Shown: positions 9,209-16,928 of the stretch, one piece after another
Layout: every line of letters starts with the position of its first letter
Numbering within the stretch: position 1 is the stretch's first letter
Assembly: GCA_963801045.1 (NCBI GenBank)
Contig: CAWDDC010000003.1
Span: forward strand, 186,001 to 250,000
Reading direction: 5' to 3'
Length of the DNA stretch: 64,000 bases
Origin: JACCWP01 sp963801045
Lineage (GTDB): Bacteria; Actinomycetota; Actinomycetes; Propionibacteriales; Nocardioidaceae
Translations under genes and position numbers: made by a program
Notes under the pieces: generated by a model
What the model was told of the DNA's origin: nothing
Database searches by the model: none
Seen by the model: the letters and a program-made list of their open reading frames with translations, nothing else

Positions 9209-10015
9209 TCAGCCGGCCAGTCGCCGGTGTGCCTCGGCCAGTCGCGTGGCGACGGTGCCGTCGACGACCTGGTCGCCGACCGTGACGCGGACACCGCCGA
9301 TCACGTCGGGGTCGACGATCACGTTCAGCTGCAGCTCGTGGCCGAACCGCTCGGTCAGTGCGGTGACCAGCCGCTTGTGCATCGCCTTGGTCAGCGGGCG
9401 GGCCACCCGGACGACGGCGACCAGGCGCTGACGCCGGGCCGCGGCCAGCCGCTGCATCTCGGACAGCGCACTCAGCACCGAGCGGTGCCGGCCGGCAACG
9501 GCCTGGCGCACCAGGTGCACGGCCGCGGCGCTGACCCGGTCGTCCAGCAGGGTGTCGACCAGCTGCTGGCGGGCCACGACCGGCGCGGTGCGGTCGTTGA
9601 GCGCGTCGCGCAGCTCCGGGTCGCCCTCGGTGATGCGGGCGAAGCGGAACAGCTCGTCGTCGAGCTCGTCGAGGTCGCCGGCCGACTCGGCCGCCGCGAG
9701 GAAGGCGCTGATGCCGCCCTGCTCGAGCGCGTCGGCCAGGTCGCGCGGACGCGACCAGCGATGCCGCACGGCCTCGGTGACGACGCCCACCGTCGGGGCG
9801 CTGAAGTCGGACAGCAGCCCCTCGGCGAGCTCGGCCTTGCGGTCGGCCTCGACCGTGGGGTCGGTGAGCACCCGGCGCAGCGTCGGCTCCGCGTCGAGCA
9901 CGACGCACAGCGCGAACAGCTCCTCGCCCAGACCGGACGCGTCCGCGCCGGACTCGACCGCCTGGTCGACGGTCTCGACGACGGCGCCGGCCGCCCGCGT
10001 CGACGCTCCACGCAT
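9209..10015 (-). CDS. atpH: ATP synthase delta subunit
   Basis: Peripheral-stalk subunit, 268 residues, intact; longer than the about 180 of Escherichia coli delta because of an N-terminal extension, as usual in this phylum outside mycobacteria. The C-terminal part holds the OSCP signature with VDPDVIGGVRVTVGDQVVDGTV. ATG at 10015 overlaps the last base of the atpF stop, so the two are translationally coupled. Unlike in mycobacteria, delta is not fused to a b-like domain. Confidence 0.93.
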   Translation of the reverse strand: MRGASTRAAGAVVETVDQAVESGADASGLGEELFALCVVLDAEPTLRRVLTDPTVEADRKAELAEGLLSDFSAPTVGVVTEAVRHRWSRPRDLADALEQGGISAFLAAAESAGDLDELDDELFRFARITEGDPELRDALNDRTAPVVARQQLVDTLLDDRVSAAAVHLVRQAVAGRHRSVLSALSEMQRLAAARRQRLVAVVRVARPLTKAMHKRLVTALTERFGHELQLNVIVDPDVIGGVRVTVGDQVVDGTVATRLAEAHRRLAG

Positions 10016-10596
10016 CAGCGGCCCCCGGAGGTGCTGGGCTCGGCCGCAGACTCCTCGGAGTCGGCAGCGCCGTCCGACCCGTCGGCGTCCTGGGACTCCA
10101 GGTCGGCGATGAAGCGCTCGACCGTGCGCTGCTGGCGCTTGTCGTCGTCGAGCGACTCCCCGACGATCAGCCCGGCGAGGCTCACCGCGAGGTCGCCGAC
10201 CTCGGCGCGGAGCTCGGTGAGCACCCGCTGACGGTCGGCCTCCATCTGGGCGTGCGCAGCGGCGTTGATCCGGTTGGCCTCCGCCTGCGCCTGCACCCGC
10301 ATCTCGGCGATGATGGCGGCGCCCTGCTCCCGCGCGTCCTCCCGGATGCGCGCCGCCTCGTGCCGAGCCTCGGACAGCTGCTCGCGGAACTCGCGCTCCG
10401 CGGCCTCGGCCGCAGCCTTGGCCTGCTCGCTCTCCTCGAACTGTCGCCGGATGCTCTCCTGCCGGTCGCTCATCGCCTTGTTGATCGGCGGGATGATGTA
10501 GCGGCCGATCACGAAGACGAGCAGCGCGAACGCGAAGAGCTCGACGAAGAACGTGGCATTGGGTACGAGGAAGTTGCTCGCGGCCTCGTTCGTCAT
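10015..10596 (-). CDS. atpF: ATP synthase b subunit
   Basis: 193 residues, intact. One N-terminal membrane segment (FFVELFAFALLVFVIGRYII, residues 16-35) is followed by a long charged coiled coil rich in Ala, Glu and Arg (residues 45-140) that forms the stator. The C-terminal 25 residues are an acidic Ser/Asp/Ala tail (ESQDADGSDGAADSEESAAE), likely disordered. It sits between atpE and atpH. Confidence 0.94.
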   Translation of the reverse strand: MTNEAASNFLVPNATFFVELFAFALLVFVIGRYIIPPINKAMSDRQESIRRQFEESEQAKAAAEAAEREFREQLSEARHEAARIREDAREQGAAIIAEMRVQAQAEANRINAAAHAQMEADRQRVLTELRAEVGDLAVSLAGLIVGESLDDDKRQQRTVERFIADLESQDADGSDGAADSEESAAEPSTSGGR

Positions 10597-10645
10597 GGGT
10601 GTGATCCCGTCAGTCGTGGTTCGTGACTTGTCGTCGGCGAACGGA

Positions 10646-10894
10646 TCAGGGGGCGCCGGTGACGAAGACGAACAGCGCCATGAAGGCCAGGTTGATGAAG
10701 TACATCGCCTCGACCAGGCCGACCGTCAGGAAGAAGATCGTGAACAGGCGGCTCTGAGCCTCCGGCTGGCGGGCCACGCCCGAGATGGTCGCGGCACCGG
10801 CGAGACCGTCACCGATGGCGGCGCCGATGGCGCCACCGGCCAACGCCAGGCCACCACCGATCATCGCGCCGGCAATCTTGATCGCGTCTTCCAT
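10646..10894 (-). CDS. atpE: ATP synthase c subunit
   Basis: Rotor-ring proteolipid, 82 residues, intact. Two hydrophobic helices are separated by the polar loop ISGVARQPEAQSRL. The ion-binding carboxylate is the Glu in VGLVEAMYFINLAFM (about residue 62), as in proton-driven actinobacterial enzymes. ATG at 10894 with GGAGA upstream. Confidence 0.96.
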   Translation of the reverse strand: MEDAIKIAGAMIGGGLALAGGAIGAAIGDGLAGAATISGVARQPEAQSRLFTIFFLTVGLVEAMYFINLAFMALFVFVTGAP

Positions 10895-10965
10895 GTCTCT
10901 CCTTGGCTTGCGGTCCGGTCCTGGCCGGACCGATGTGGGGCTCGGTCGTTGTTCCTCGGTCCCGC

Positions 10966-11798
10966 CTAGTGCGCGGACTCCAGCTCGGGTTCGTTCTCGC
11001 GCCGCGCGTCTTCGTCGGCCGACTCCTCGCCCGTGTCCTTGTCCTTGTTCTTGTGCTCGTCGGCGTACGTGTCCTCGATCAGGTGGTCGTCGTGGCCCTC
11101 GCTCGCCATGCCGAAGTAGAGGATCGTGAGCAGGGCGAAGATGAACGCCTGGATGAGGCCGACGAACATGGCGAACAGCTTCCAGAGCGCGTTCGGCCCC
11201 CACAGCAGGTACAGCGGGATGATGCCGATCAGCGTCAGCATGATCGTGCTGGAGAAGATGTTGCCGAAGAGTCGCAGGGCCAGCGTGAACGGCTTGACGA
11301 TCTCCTCGATCAGGTTGATCGGGAACAGCGCCGGGTAGGGCTCGAAGTAGTGCTTGGCGTAGGCCTTGAAGCCCTTCTTGCGGATGCTGAACGTGTGCAC
11401 CCCGACGATCACCATCAGGCCGAGCGCGTACGTCAGGTTGACGTCGGCGGTCGGCGGGGGCAGGTAGTGGTCGCTCGGGATGAGCTCGAGCCAGTTCGCG
11501 ATCAGGATGAACATGAACAGCGCGACCGCGAGCGGCACCACGAACGGGTTGACCTTGCCGAGACTCGACTCGACCTGGCTGGTGACGGCGCCGGTGACGG
11601 ACTCCCAGATGATCTGGATCTTGCCCGGCACCTTGCTGGTGACCTTGCGCCGGACCAGAAGCCGAGGGCGAGCACGATCGCCCCGGCGACGACCGTGGAC
11701 CAGATGGTGTCGGCGTTGAAGGTCATGCCGAAGGCCTCGACCTCCACGTGGTGGCCGATCTCCACCTCGGTGGACGCGAGCTGCACGTCGGTGGTCAT
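10966..11798 (-). CDS. atpB: ATP synthase a subunit (one frame break)
   Basis: Membrane proton-channel subunit of Fo. The N-terminus (MTTDVQLASTEVEIGHHVEV, then a first membrane helix ending ALGFW) is in one frame, and the rest (VPGKIQIIWESVTGAV onward) is in another, so a one-base indel sits near 11655. The essential Arg is in PFTLALRLFGNIF (about residue 172). Several further transmembrane segments follow. The C-terminus is a hydrophilic Asp/Glu/Lys tail of about 40 residues. ATG at 11798 overlaps the stop of the upstream atpI-like gene (ATGA). Confidence 0.93.
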
Positions 11799-12267
11799 GA
11801 GTTGCGCAGCTCCTTCAGCAGCGGGAAGCCGGTGATGACGACGGTCAGCAGCTGGAACAGGGCCAGGCCGACCAGCACGAAGCCTCCGACCGGCCAGAAC
11901 ACCAGGACCAGCGTGAACGCGACCAGCGAGATGGCCGACAGCCGCAGCAGCGCCGACATCGCGAACTGCTTGCGGGACAGGTCGTCACCGCTGGAGGTCA
12001 TCCGGATCATCGACATCTCGGTCGCCACGGAGTTGAGCAGCGCCAGTCCGATGCCGACGGCCAGGAAGACCCCGGCCAGCACGTTCTCGAAGGCGACGCC
12101 GCCGAGCAGGCTGAGCACGGCCAGGCCGCCGGCGATGATGATCATGTTCCGCTGCCGGCGGGCGAGCTCGCCCATCGGGACCCGCGGGGCGGGCACCGCC
12201 TGATCGTCCATCGGTGCCGTCCTCTCGGTGCCGCTCACTGCAGTGACGTCCTCGCTCTGGTCAGCCA
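11795..12267 (-). CDS. AtpI-like membrane protein of the ATP synthase operon
   Basis: 157 residues with an acidic, Pro-rich N-terminal tail of about 45 residues and four hydrophobic segments (IIIAGGLAVLSLLGGVAF, VFLAVGIGLALLNSV, LLRLSAISLVAFTLVLVF, GFVLVGLALFQLLTVVI). Position directly before atpB and topology fit the AtpI/Rv1303 group, thought to help c-ring assembly or Mg2+ supply (family knowledge, weakly established). Start chosen at the ATG at 12267, overlapping the upstream gene by 7 bases. Confidence 0.82.
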
Positions 12268-12515
12268 TGGTCCGTGCCGATCGGGTCGTCTGCAACACCG
12301 TCGCGGAGCAACGGCCGGAGCCGCAGCCACGAACCCAGGACGCCCACCCCGACACCGATCGCCAGGCCCAGCAGCGTCAGCACCGGTGTCAGTCCCGTGG
12401 AAGCGTCCGCCCACCATCCAAGACCCATGCCGACGAGTACGCAGACCAGGTTGAACGTCCCGATGCCAAGGAAGTCCCGGAGCTCGAGCGTCGCTTCGGA
12501 ATGGTCATGACCCAT
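12261..12515 (-). CDS. AtpZ/AtpI-family small membrane protein, first gene of the atp operon
   Basis: 84 residues with a short acidic N-terminus (MGHDHSEATLELRDFLGIG) and two membrane segments (FNLVCVLVGMGLGWWAD and VLTLLGLAIGVGVGVLGSW). The two-helix form and place at the head of the atp operon match the AtpZ/AtpI group. The start at 12515 is preceded by GGGGAGCC. The frame is open further upstream to 12716, but that part has no conserved look. Confidence 0.75.
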   Translation of the reverse strand: MGHDHSEATLELRDFLGIGTFNLVCVLVGMGLGWWADASTGLTPVLTLLGLAIGVGVGVLGSWLRLRPLLRDGVADDPIGTDHG

Positions 12516-12746
12516 GCTGCAGGTGGCTCCCCGGGGGGCGTCACGGTACACAACGACCGGTCCCGTCCCCGACGGGCCGCGGCCGACGCTACCACAGCAA
12601 ACCGGGGCTCCTGGCGGCCCGGTCCGGGCCCGGGAAGGGGCCAGGACGGAGGTTCCGGTCGTCATCATCGGCTCCCGTCGCCACGGCTGTGGTGCAGTGC
12701 TTGTGAAAATTAGCACAAGCGTCTGGCCGCGGTGGAACCGGGGTGC
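12516..12746. promoter_or_regulatory. Upstream region of the atp operon
   Basis: 231 bases between the wecA stop and the first atp-operon gene, both on the minus strand. It is GC-rich except for one AT-rich spot at 12701-12718, listed separately as a Rex-like operator. A separate atp promoter is expected here; no textbook -35/-10 pair stands out. No protein gene seen. Confidence 0.45.
12701..12718. promoter_or_regulatory. Rex-like operator upstream of the ATP synthase operon
   Basis: The sequence TTGTGAAAATTAGCACAA is an inverted repeat that fits the Rex operator pattern TGTGAA-N4-TTCACA at 10 of 12 positions (left half perfect, right half AGCACA). It lies 186 bases upstream of the first atp-operon start and 28 bases after the wecA stop. 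Rex is the NADH/NAD redox sensor of Gram-positive bacteria and controls respiratory genes in Streptomyces (established). Regulation of atp here is inference. As an alternative, the flanking GC pair makes a 7-bp hairpin that could be a weak wecA terminator. Confidence 0.5.
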
Positions 12747-13865
12747 TCAGACCGTCGGCCGGTGCCACCGCGGCAGCCAGAAGACCGCCATCGCGGTGGC
12801 CGCGGTGAGCACGCTGAGCGCCGCCCACGACCGCCACCCGGCGAACAGGCTGAGCACCACGGCGCCGAACGCGACCAGCCCCGCGACCGCGTACATCAGC
12901 AGCACCGCGCGGCGGTGCGAGTGGCCGATCTCCAGCAGCCGGTGGTGCAGGTGCCGCTTGTCCGGGCTGAACGGCGAGCGGCCCGCACGGGTGCGGCGGA
13001 CCACCGCGAGCAGCAGGTCGAGGAACGGCACCAGCAGCACCAGCATCGGCAGCAGCAGCGGGAGCAGCACCGGCTGGACGCCGGCCCTGGCGCCGAACAG
13101 CCCCTCGGTGAGGTCGCCCGGCGGGAACTGGCCGGCGAGCGTGACCGCGCCGCACGCGAGCACCAGCCCGATCAGCATCGAGCCGGAGTCGCCCATGAAC
13201 ATCCGGGCCGGGTAGAAGTTGTGCGGCAGGAAGCCGAAGCACGCACCCGCCAGCGCCGCCATCAGCAAGGTGGCGGTGATCGCCAGCGACAGGTTGTTCT
13301 CGGCGGCCAGCAGGTACGAGTACATGAAGAACGCCACCGCGCCGATGCCGACGACACCGGCCGCCAGCCCGTCCAGCCCGTCGACGAAGTTGACCGCGTT
13401 GACGGTGGCGACGATGACGAAGACGGTGAGCAGCGGACCCTGGGTCAGGTCCATGCTGAGGATGGTGCCGGGCAGGGGCAGGTAGAGCAGCTGCACCCCG
13501 AGCACCACGACCACCGCCGCGGCGGCGAGCTGGCCGCCGAACTTGGTCAGCGCGTCCAGCTCGAACACGTCGTCCAGCACGCCGACCAGGCAGATCACGC
13601 TGCCGCCGATCAGCACCGCGCGGGCGTCGTCGAACGCGACGCCGTCAGCCGTGGACAGGAACGGCAGCCGGATGGCCACCAGGTAGGCCGCCCACAACCC
13701 GGCGAGCATCGCCACGCCGCCGAAGTAGGGCACCGGGGTGGCGTGGACGTCGCGGTCGCGGACCTTGGCCACCGCGCCGATCCGTTCGGCGACCAGCCGG
13801 CTCACCGTCGACAGCAGGAAGGTCACCGTGGCGGCGACGGTGAAGACCACCAGGTACTCGCGCAC
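12747..13865 (-). CDS. wecA: Undecaprenyl-phosphate GlcNAc-1-phosphate transferase (WecA/TagO/Rfe type)
   Basis: Polytopic membrane enzyme of 372 residues, intact, about 11 hydrophobic segments. It starts the lipid-linked synthesis of a cell-wall glycan by moving a sugar-1-phosphate to undecaprenyl phosphate. Motifs: VGVLDDVFELDALTKFGGQ (the DDxxD-type region near residue 100), NAVNFVDGLDGLA near 158-170, FMGDSGSM near 228, and RHLHHRLLEIGHSHRRAVL near 305, which is the HxxH motif of the WecA subgroup. In mycobacteria the orthologue (Rv1302) sits at the same place before atp, where it makes decaprenyl-PP-GlcNAc for arabinogalactan. Confidence 0.92.
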   Translation of the reverse strand: MREYLVVFTVAATVTFLLSTVSRLVAERIGAVAKVRDRDVHATPVPYFGGVAMLAGLWAAYLVAIRLPFLSTADGVAFDDARAVLIGGSVICLVGVLDDVFELDALTKFGGQLAAAAVVVVLGVQLLYLPLPGTILSMDLTQGPLLTVFVIVATVNAVNFVDGLDGLAAGVVGIGAVAFFMYSYLLAAENNLSLAITATLLMAALAGACFGFLPHNFYPARMFMGDSGSMLIGLVLACGAVTLAGQFPPGDLTEGLFGARAGVQPVLLPLLLPMLVLLVPFLDLLLAVVRRTRAGRSPFSPDKRHLHHRLLEIGHSHRRAVLLMYAVAGLVAFGAVVLSLFAGWRSWAALSVLTAATAMAVFWLPRWHRPTV

Positions 13866-13871
13866 CCGCCG

Positions 13872-14534
13872 TCACTTGTCCTCGGCGTCGACCACGGTCT
13901 CGTCGAACTCCCGCAGCCGCTCGATGCCGATGCCGCCCCGGCGCAGCACCCGGGGCTTCGACCCGGTGACGTCGACGATGGTCGAGGCGACGGCGGTCGG
14001 GCTCGGCCCGCCGTCGAGGTAGACCCACACCCGGTCGCCGAGCATGTCCTCGGCCTCCTCGACGGTGGTGGCGGCCGGCATGCCGGTGCGGTTCGCGCTG
14101 GTGACCGCGAGCGGGCCGGTGCGCTCCAGCAACGTGATCGCGAGCGGGTGGTCGGGCATCCGCACCGCCACGGTCGAGCGAGCGTCGCCGAGGTCCCAGC
14201 TCAGGCTGGGCTGCTGGGTGCACACCAGGGTCAGCGGCCCGGGCCACAGCTCGTTGATCATGTCTCGCGCGTACGACGGGACACCCGACGCGAGCGAGTC
14301 GAGGGTGGAGACGGCGGCGACCATCACCGGCGGCGGCATGTCCCGTCCCCGCCCCTTGGCCCGCATCAGCCGGCGCACGGCAGCGCCCTCGAACGCGTCG
14401 GCTGCGACGCCGTAGACGGTGTCGGTCGGCAGCACGACGAGCCGGTTGGTGCGGATCTCGTCGACCGCGGCGTCGAGGCCCTCCTCGCGGGCCTCGTCGT
14501 CGGCGCAGTCGAACCGTCGTCGCTCGCCGGTCAC
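13872..14534 (-). CDS. L-threonylcarbamoyladenylate synthase (Sua5/YwlC/TsaC family)
   Basis: 220 residues, intact. It makes threonylcarbamoyl-AMP for t6A37 modification of ANN-decoding tRNAs. Motifs: RLVVLPTDTVYGVAADAF near residues 30-48, ELWPGPLTLV, DARSTVAVRMPDHPLA, PLAVTSANRTGMPA, and a final STIVDVTGSKPRVLRRGGI. It has the short form without a C-terminal Sua5 domain. GTG at 14534. Lies 6 bases before wecA on the same strand. Confidence 0.93.
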   Translation of the reverse strand: MTGERRRFDCADDEAREEGLDAAVDEIRTNRLVVLPTDTVYGVAADAFEGAAVRRLMRAKGRGRDMPPPVMVAAVSTLDSLASGVPSYARDMINELWPGPLTLVCTQQPSLSWDLGDARSTVAVRMPDHPLAITLLERTGPLAVTSANRTGMPAATTVEEAEDMLGDRVWVYLDGGPSPTAVASTIVDVTGSKPRVLRRGGIGIERLREFDETVVDAEDK

Positions 14535-14585
14535 GGCGTCCTCACGGCCAACGTCACGCGCACCATCGTGCCATCGCGACCTGGC

Positions 14586-15428
14586 TCAACGGCGGCGGGC
14601 GGTGACGAACCGCGGCCGGTCGGCGAGGTCGCGGTGGTCCGACACGTCGGCCCAGCGCCCGGAGTCCGCGAACACGGCGGGGGCGGAGGCGCCCTGGGCG
14701 TCGGCGTGCTCACAGCCGACGACGCCGCCTGGGAGGAGCAGCCGCGCGGCGACCGCCTCGACGATCCGGACCACGTCCAGCCCGTCGGCACCGGACCAGA
14801 GGGCGACCGCCGGGTCGAACAGGCGGGCCTCCTCGGCCACCTCCTCGTAGGCCTCGAGCGGGATGTACGGCGGGTTGGCGACGACGACGTCGACGGTGCC
14901 GTCGAGGTCGTGGAACGCGTCGGCGACGTCGCCGAGCCGTACGTCGACGCCGGTGCCGGCGAGGTTGGCGACGGCGTACTCGTAGGCCGGCGGCGACAGC
15001 TCCACCGCGTGGACCCGCGCGTGCGGGGCCTCGTCGGCGAGGGCGGCGGCGACCGCGCCGGAGCCGGTGCACAGGTCGACGGCCACCGGTGCGTCGAGGT
15101 CGCGCAGCCGGTCGACCGCCCAGCCGGCGAGCAGCTCGGTCTCGGGGCGGGGCACGAACACACCGGGACCGACCGCCAGCTCGACCCGCCGGAACGCGGC
15201 CCGCCCGGTCAGGTGCTGCAGCGGTTCGCGGCGGGCCCGTCGCTCGAGCAGCTCGTCCAGCCGGGCCGCCTGGGCGGCGTCCGGCGGGTCGGCGAGCGGC
15301 AACCGGCTGCGCGGGACGTCGAGCACGTGCGCCAGCAGCAGCTCGGCATCGGCGTCGGGCGACGGGAGCCCGGCCGCGGCGAGCCGGCGGGCCGCCGCGG
15401 CGCGCACGTCACCGAGCCGGGCCGTCAC
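14586..15428 (-). CDS. prmC: Release factor glutamine methyltransferase
   Basis: 280 residues, intact. It methylates the Gln of the GGQ motif in release factors, and its target prfA is the gene just upstream. The SAM site reads VAVDLCTGSGAVAAALA, and the substrate-binding motif is VVANPPYIPLEAYEEV (NPPY). GTG start at 15428 overlaps the prfA stop (GTGA), so the two are translationally coupled. Confidence 0.95.
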   Translation of the reverse strand: MTARLGDVRAAAARRLAAAGLPSPDADAELLLAHVLDVPRSRLPLADPPDAAQAARLDELLERRARREPLQHLTGRAAFRRVELAVGPGVFVPRPETELLAGWAVDRLRDLDAPVAVDLCTGSGAVAAALADEAPHARVHAVELSPPAYEYAVANLAGTGVDVRLGDVADAFHDLDGTVDVVVANPPYIPLEAYEEVAEEARLFDPAVALWSGADGLDVVRIVEAVAARLLLPGGVVGCEHADAQGASAPAVFADSGRWADVSDHRDLADRPRFVTARRR

Positions 15429-16498
15429 TGTCCGACCGCGGCGAGCCGGGCCTCCTCCTCGGCCTCCACCGAGGCCCGCACCAGGCCGTCGAGGTCGCCG
15501 TCGAGGACGTCGTCGAGGGTGTAGGTCTTGTAGCCGGTGCGGTGGTCGGTCACCCGGCTCTCGGCGAAGTTGTAGGTGCGGATCCGCTCGCTGCGGTCGA
15601 CGGTGCGCACCTGCGAGCGGCGGGTGTCGGACGCGTCGGAGCGGGCCTGCTCCTCGGCCAGCGCCAGCAGCCGGGAGCGCAGGATCCGCAGCGCCTGCTC
15701 ACGGTTCTGCAGCTGGGACTTCTCGTTCTGGCAGGACACCACGATGCCGGTGGGCAGGTGCGTGATGCGTACGGCGGAGTCGGTGGTGTTGACGCTCTGC
15801 CCGCCCGGGCCCGACGAGCGGAACACGTCGACCCGCAGGTCGGCGTCGGACAGCTCCACGTCGACCGGCTCGGCCTCGGGCAGCACCACGACGCCGGCGG
15901 CGGACGTGTGGATGCGCCCTTGCGACTCGGTGACCGGCACCCGCTGGACCCGGTGCACCCCGGCCTCGTGCTTGAGCAGGGCGTAGGGCGCCTGGCCGGG
16001 ATCGGGGGTGCCTCGCGCGGCGACGGCGAGCGTCACCGACTTGACGCCGCCGAGGTCGGAGTCGGTGGCGTCGAGCACCTCGGTGCGCCAGCCGCGGCGC
16101 TCGGCGTAGCGCAGGTACATCCGCAGCAGGTCGCCCGCGAACAGCGCCGACTCCGCGCCGCCCTCGCCGGCCTTGATCTCGACGATGGCGTCCTTGGAGT
16201 CGGACGGGTCGCGGGGCACCAGCAGCCGGCGCAGCCGTTCGGCGAGCTGGTCGCGACGCGCGGCGACCGACTCCGCCTCCGCGGCGAAGGCCGGGTCCTC
16301 GGCGGCCAGGTCGAGGCCCGCCGTCGCATCGCCCTCGGCCTGCTGCCAGTCGTGGTAGGTCGCGACCACGGCGCCGAGCTCGGCGTAGCGCCGGCCGAGC
16401 CGGCGGGCCAGCGAGGGGTCACCGTGCACGGACGGGTCGGCGAGGCGGGTGCCGAGCTGCTCGTGCTCGGTCACCAGTCGCTCGACCTGCTCGAACAC
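15425..16498 (-). CDS. prfA: Peptide chain release factor 1
   Basis: Reads UAA/UAG stop codons. 357 residues from the GTG at 16498, which has GGGGAGG upstream and gives the usual RF1 length (VFEQVERLVTEHEQLG); the open frame extends to 16543 but that part is not conserved and covers the rpmE terminator. The stop-codon tripeptide is PVT (P-x-T class, RVPVTESQGRIHTSAAG) and the catalytic motif is SSGPGGQSVNTTDSAV near residue 230. Confidence 0.96.
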   Translation of the reverse strand: MFEQVERLVTEHEQLGTRLADPSVHGDPSLARRLGRRYAELGAVVATYHDWQQAEGDATAGLDLAAEDPAFAAEAESVAARRDQLAERLRRLLVPRDPSDSKDAIVEIKAGEGGAESALFAGDLLRMYLRYAERRGWRTEVLDATDSDLGGVKSVTLAVAARGTPDPGQAPYALLKHEAGVHRVQRVPVTESQGRIHTSAAGVVVLPEAEPVDVELSDADLRVDVFRSSGPGGQSVNTTDSAVRITHLPTGIVVSCQNEKSQLQNREQALRILRSRLLALAEEQARSDASDTRRSQVRTVDRSERIRTYNFAESRVTDHRTGYKTYTLDDVLDGDLDGLVRASVEAEEEARLAAVGQ

Positions 16499-16535
16499 GG
16501 CACCTCCCCGCGGTCCGAATCGGAGCCGGACATGG

Positions 16536-16584
16536 GACGGCACCGGCGCGATCGGGCCGTGGGGTCCGTCGTGCCGGTGCCGTC
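16536..16584 (-). terminator. Hairpin after rpmE
   Basis: Perfect 12-bp inverted repeat GACGGCACCGGC / GCCGGTGCCGTC with a 25-base spacer, between the rpmE stop (16591) and the prfA start (16498). It probably ends or attenuates the rpmE transcript. There is no T-run, as is common in high-GC actinobacteria. Confidence 0.6.
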
Positions 16585-16590
16585 AGGTTG

Positions 16591-16812
16591 CTACTTCTTG
16601 TCCCCGCCCTTGGCTGCGTACCGCTTCTCGAAGCGGGCGACGCGGCCTCCGGTGTCGAGGATCTTCTGCTTGCCGGTGTAGAAGGGGTGGCACTGCGAGC
16701 ACACGTCGGCGTGGATCGAGCCGCTCGGCGCGGTGCTGCGCGTGGTGAACGTGGCGCCGCAGGTGCAGGTCACCGTGGTCTCACCGTAGGCAGGGTGGAT
16801 GTCAGGCTTCAT
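16591..16812 (-). CDS. rpmE: 50S ribosomal protein L31 (zinc-binding form)
   Basis: 73 residues, intact: MKPDIHPAYGETTVTCTCGA, then a second cysteine pair in HADVCSQCHPFYTGKQ. The cysteines make this the zinc-containing (C+) L31 and not the zinc-independent paralogue. Ends with an Asp/Lys tail. In the usual actinobacterial block rho-rpmE-prfA; here an EEP gene and a peroxidase gene separate it from rho. Confidence 0.97.
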   Translation of the reverse strand: MKPDIHPAYGETTVTCTCGATFTTRSTAPSGSIHADVCSQCHPFYTGKQKILDTGGRVARFEKRYAAKGGDKK

Positions 16813-16876
16813 GGGGTTCCTCTCGGTACGTGGCCGCCGGGTCGACGCCGGGAGGCGTCGTGAACCGGAACCGCCG

Positions 16877-16904
16877 ATCAGTGTCTCATCGACACCTGTG
16901 TCAA
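16877..16904 (-). promoter_or_regulatory. Candidate rpmE promoter
   Basis: On the minus strand TTGACA stands at 16899-16904, 87 bases before the rpmE start, followed after 17 bases by CTGATC, a poor -10. The area also contains GTGTC/GACAC inverted repeats. Weak candidate; it shares the intergenic space with the divergent EEP gene. Confidence 0.35.
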
Positions 16905-16928
16905 CGCGAACCGCCCGGGTGATGTTCC

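Noticed and set aside
10903..11835. Plus-strand 310-codon frame opposite atpB
   Set aside because: Antisense of atpB and atpI; composition of Val, Asp, Glu, His and Arg repeats shows it is a shadow frame.
12699..12720. Rho-independent terminator after wecA
   Set aside because: The 7-bp stem with an 8-base AT-rich loop lacks a T-run, and the inner sequence matches an operator better; kept as a Rex-like site with low confidence.
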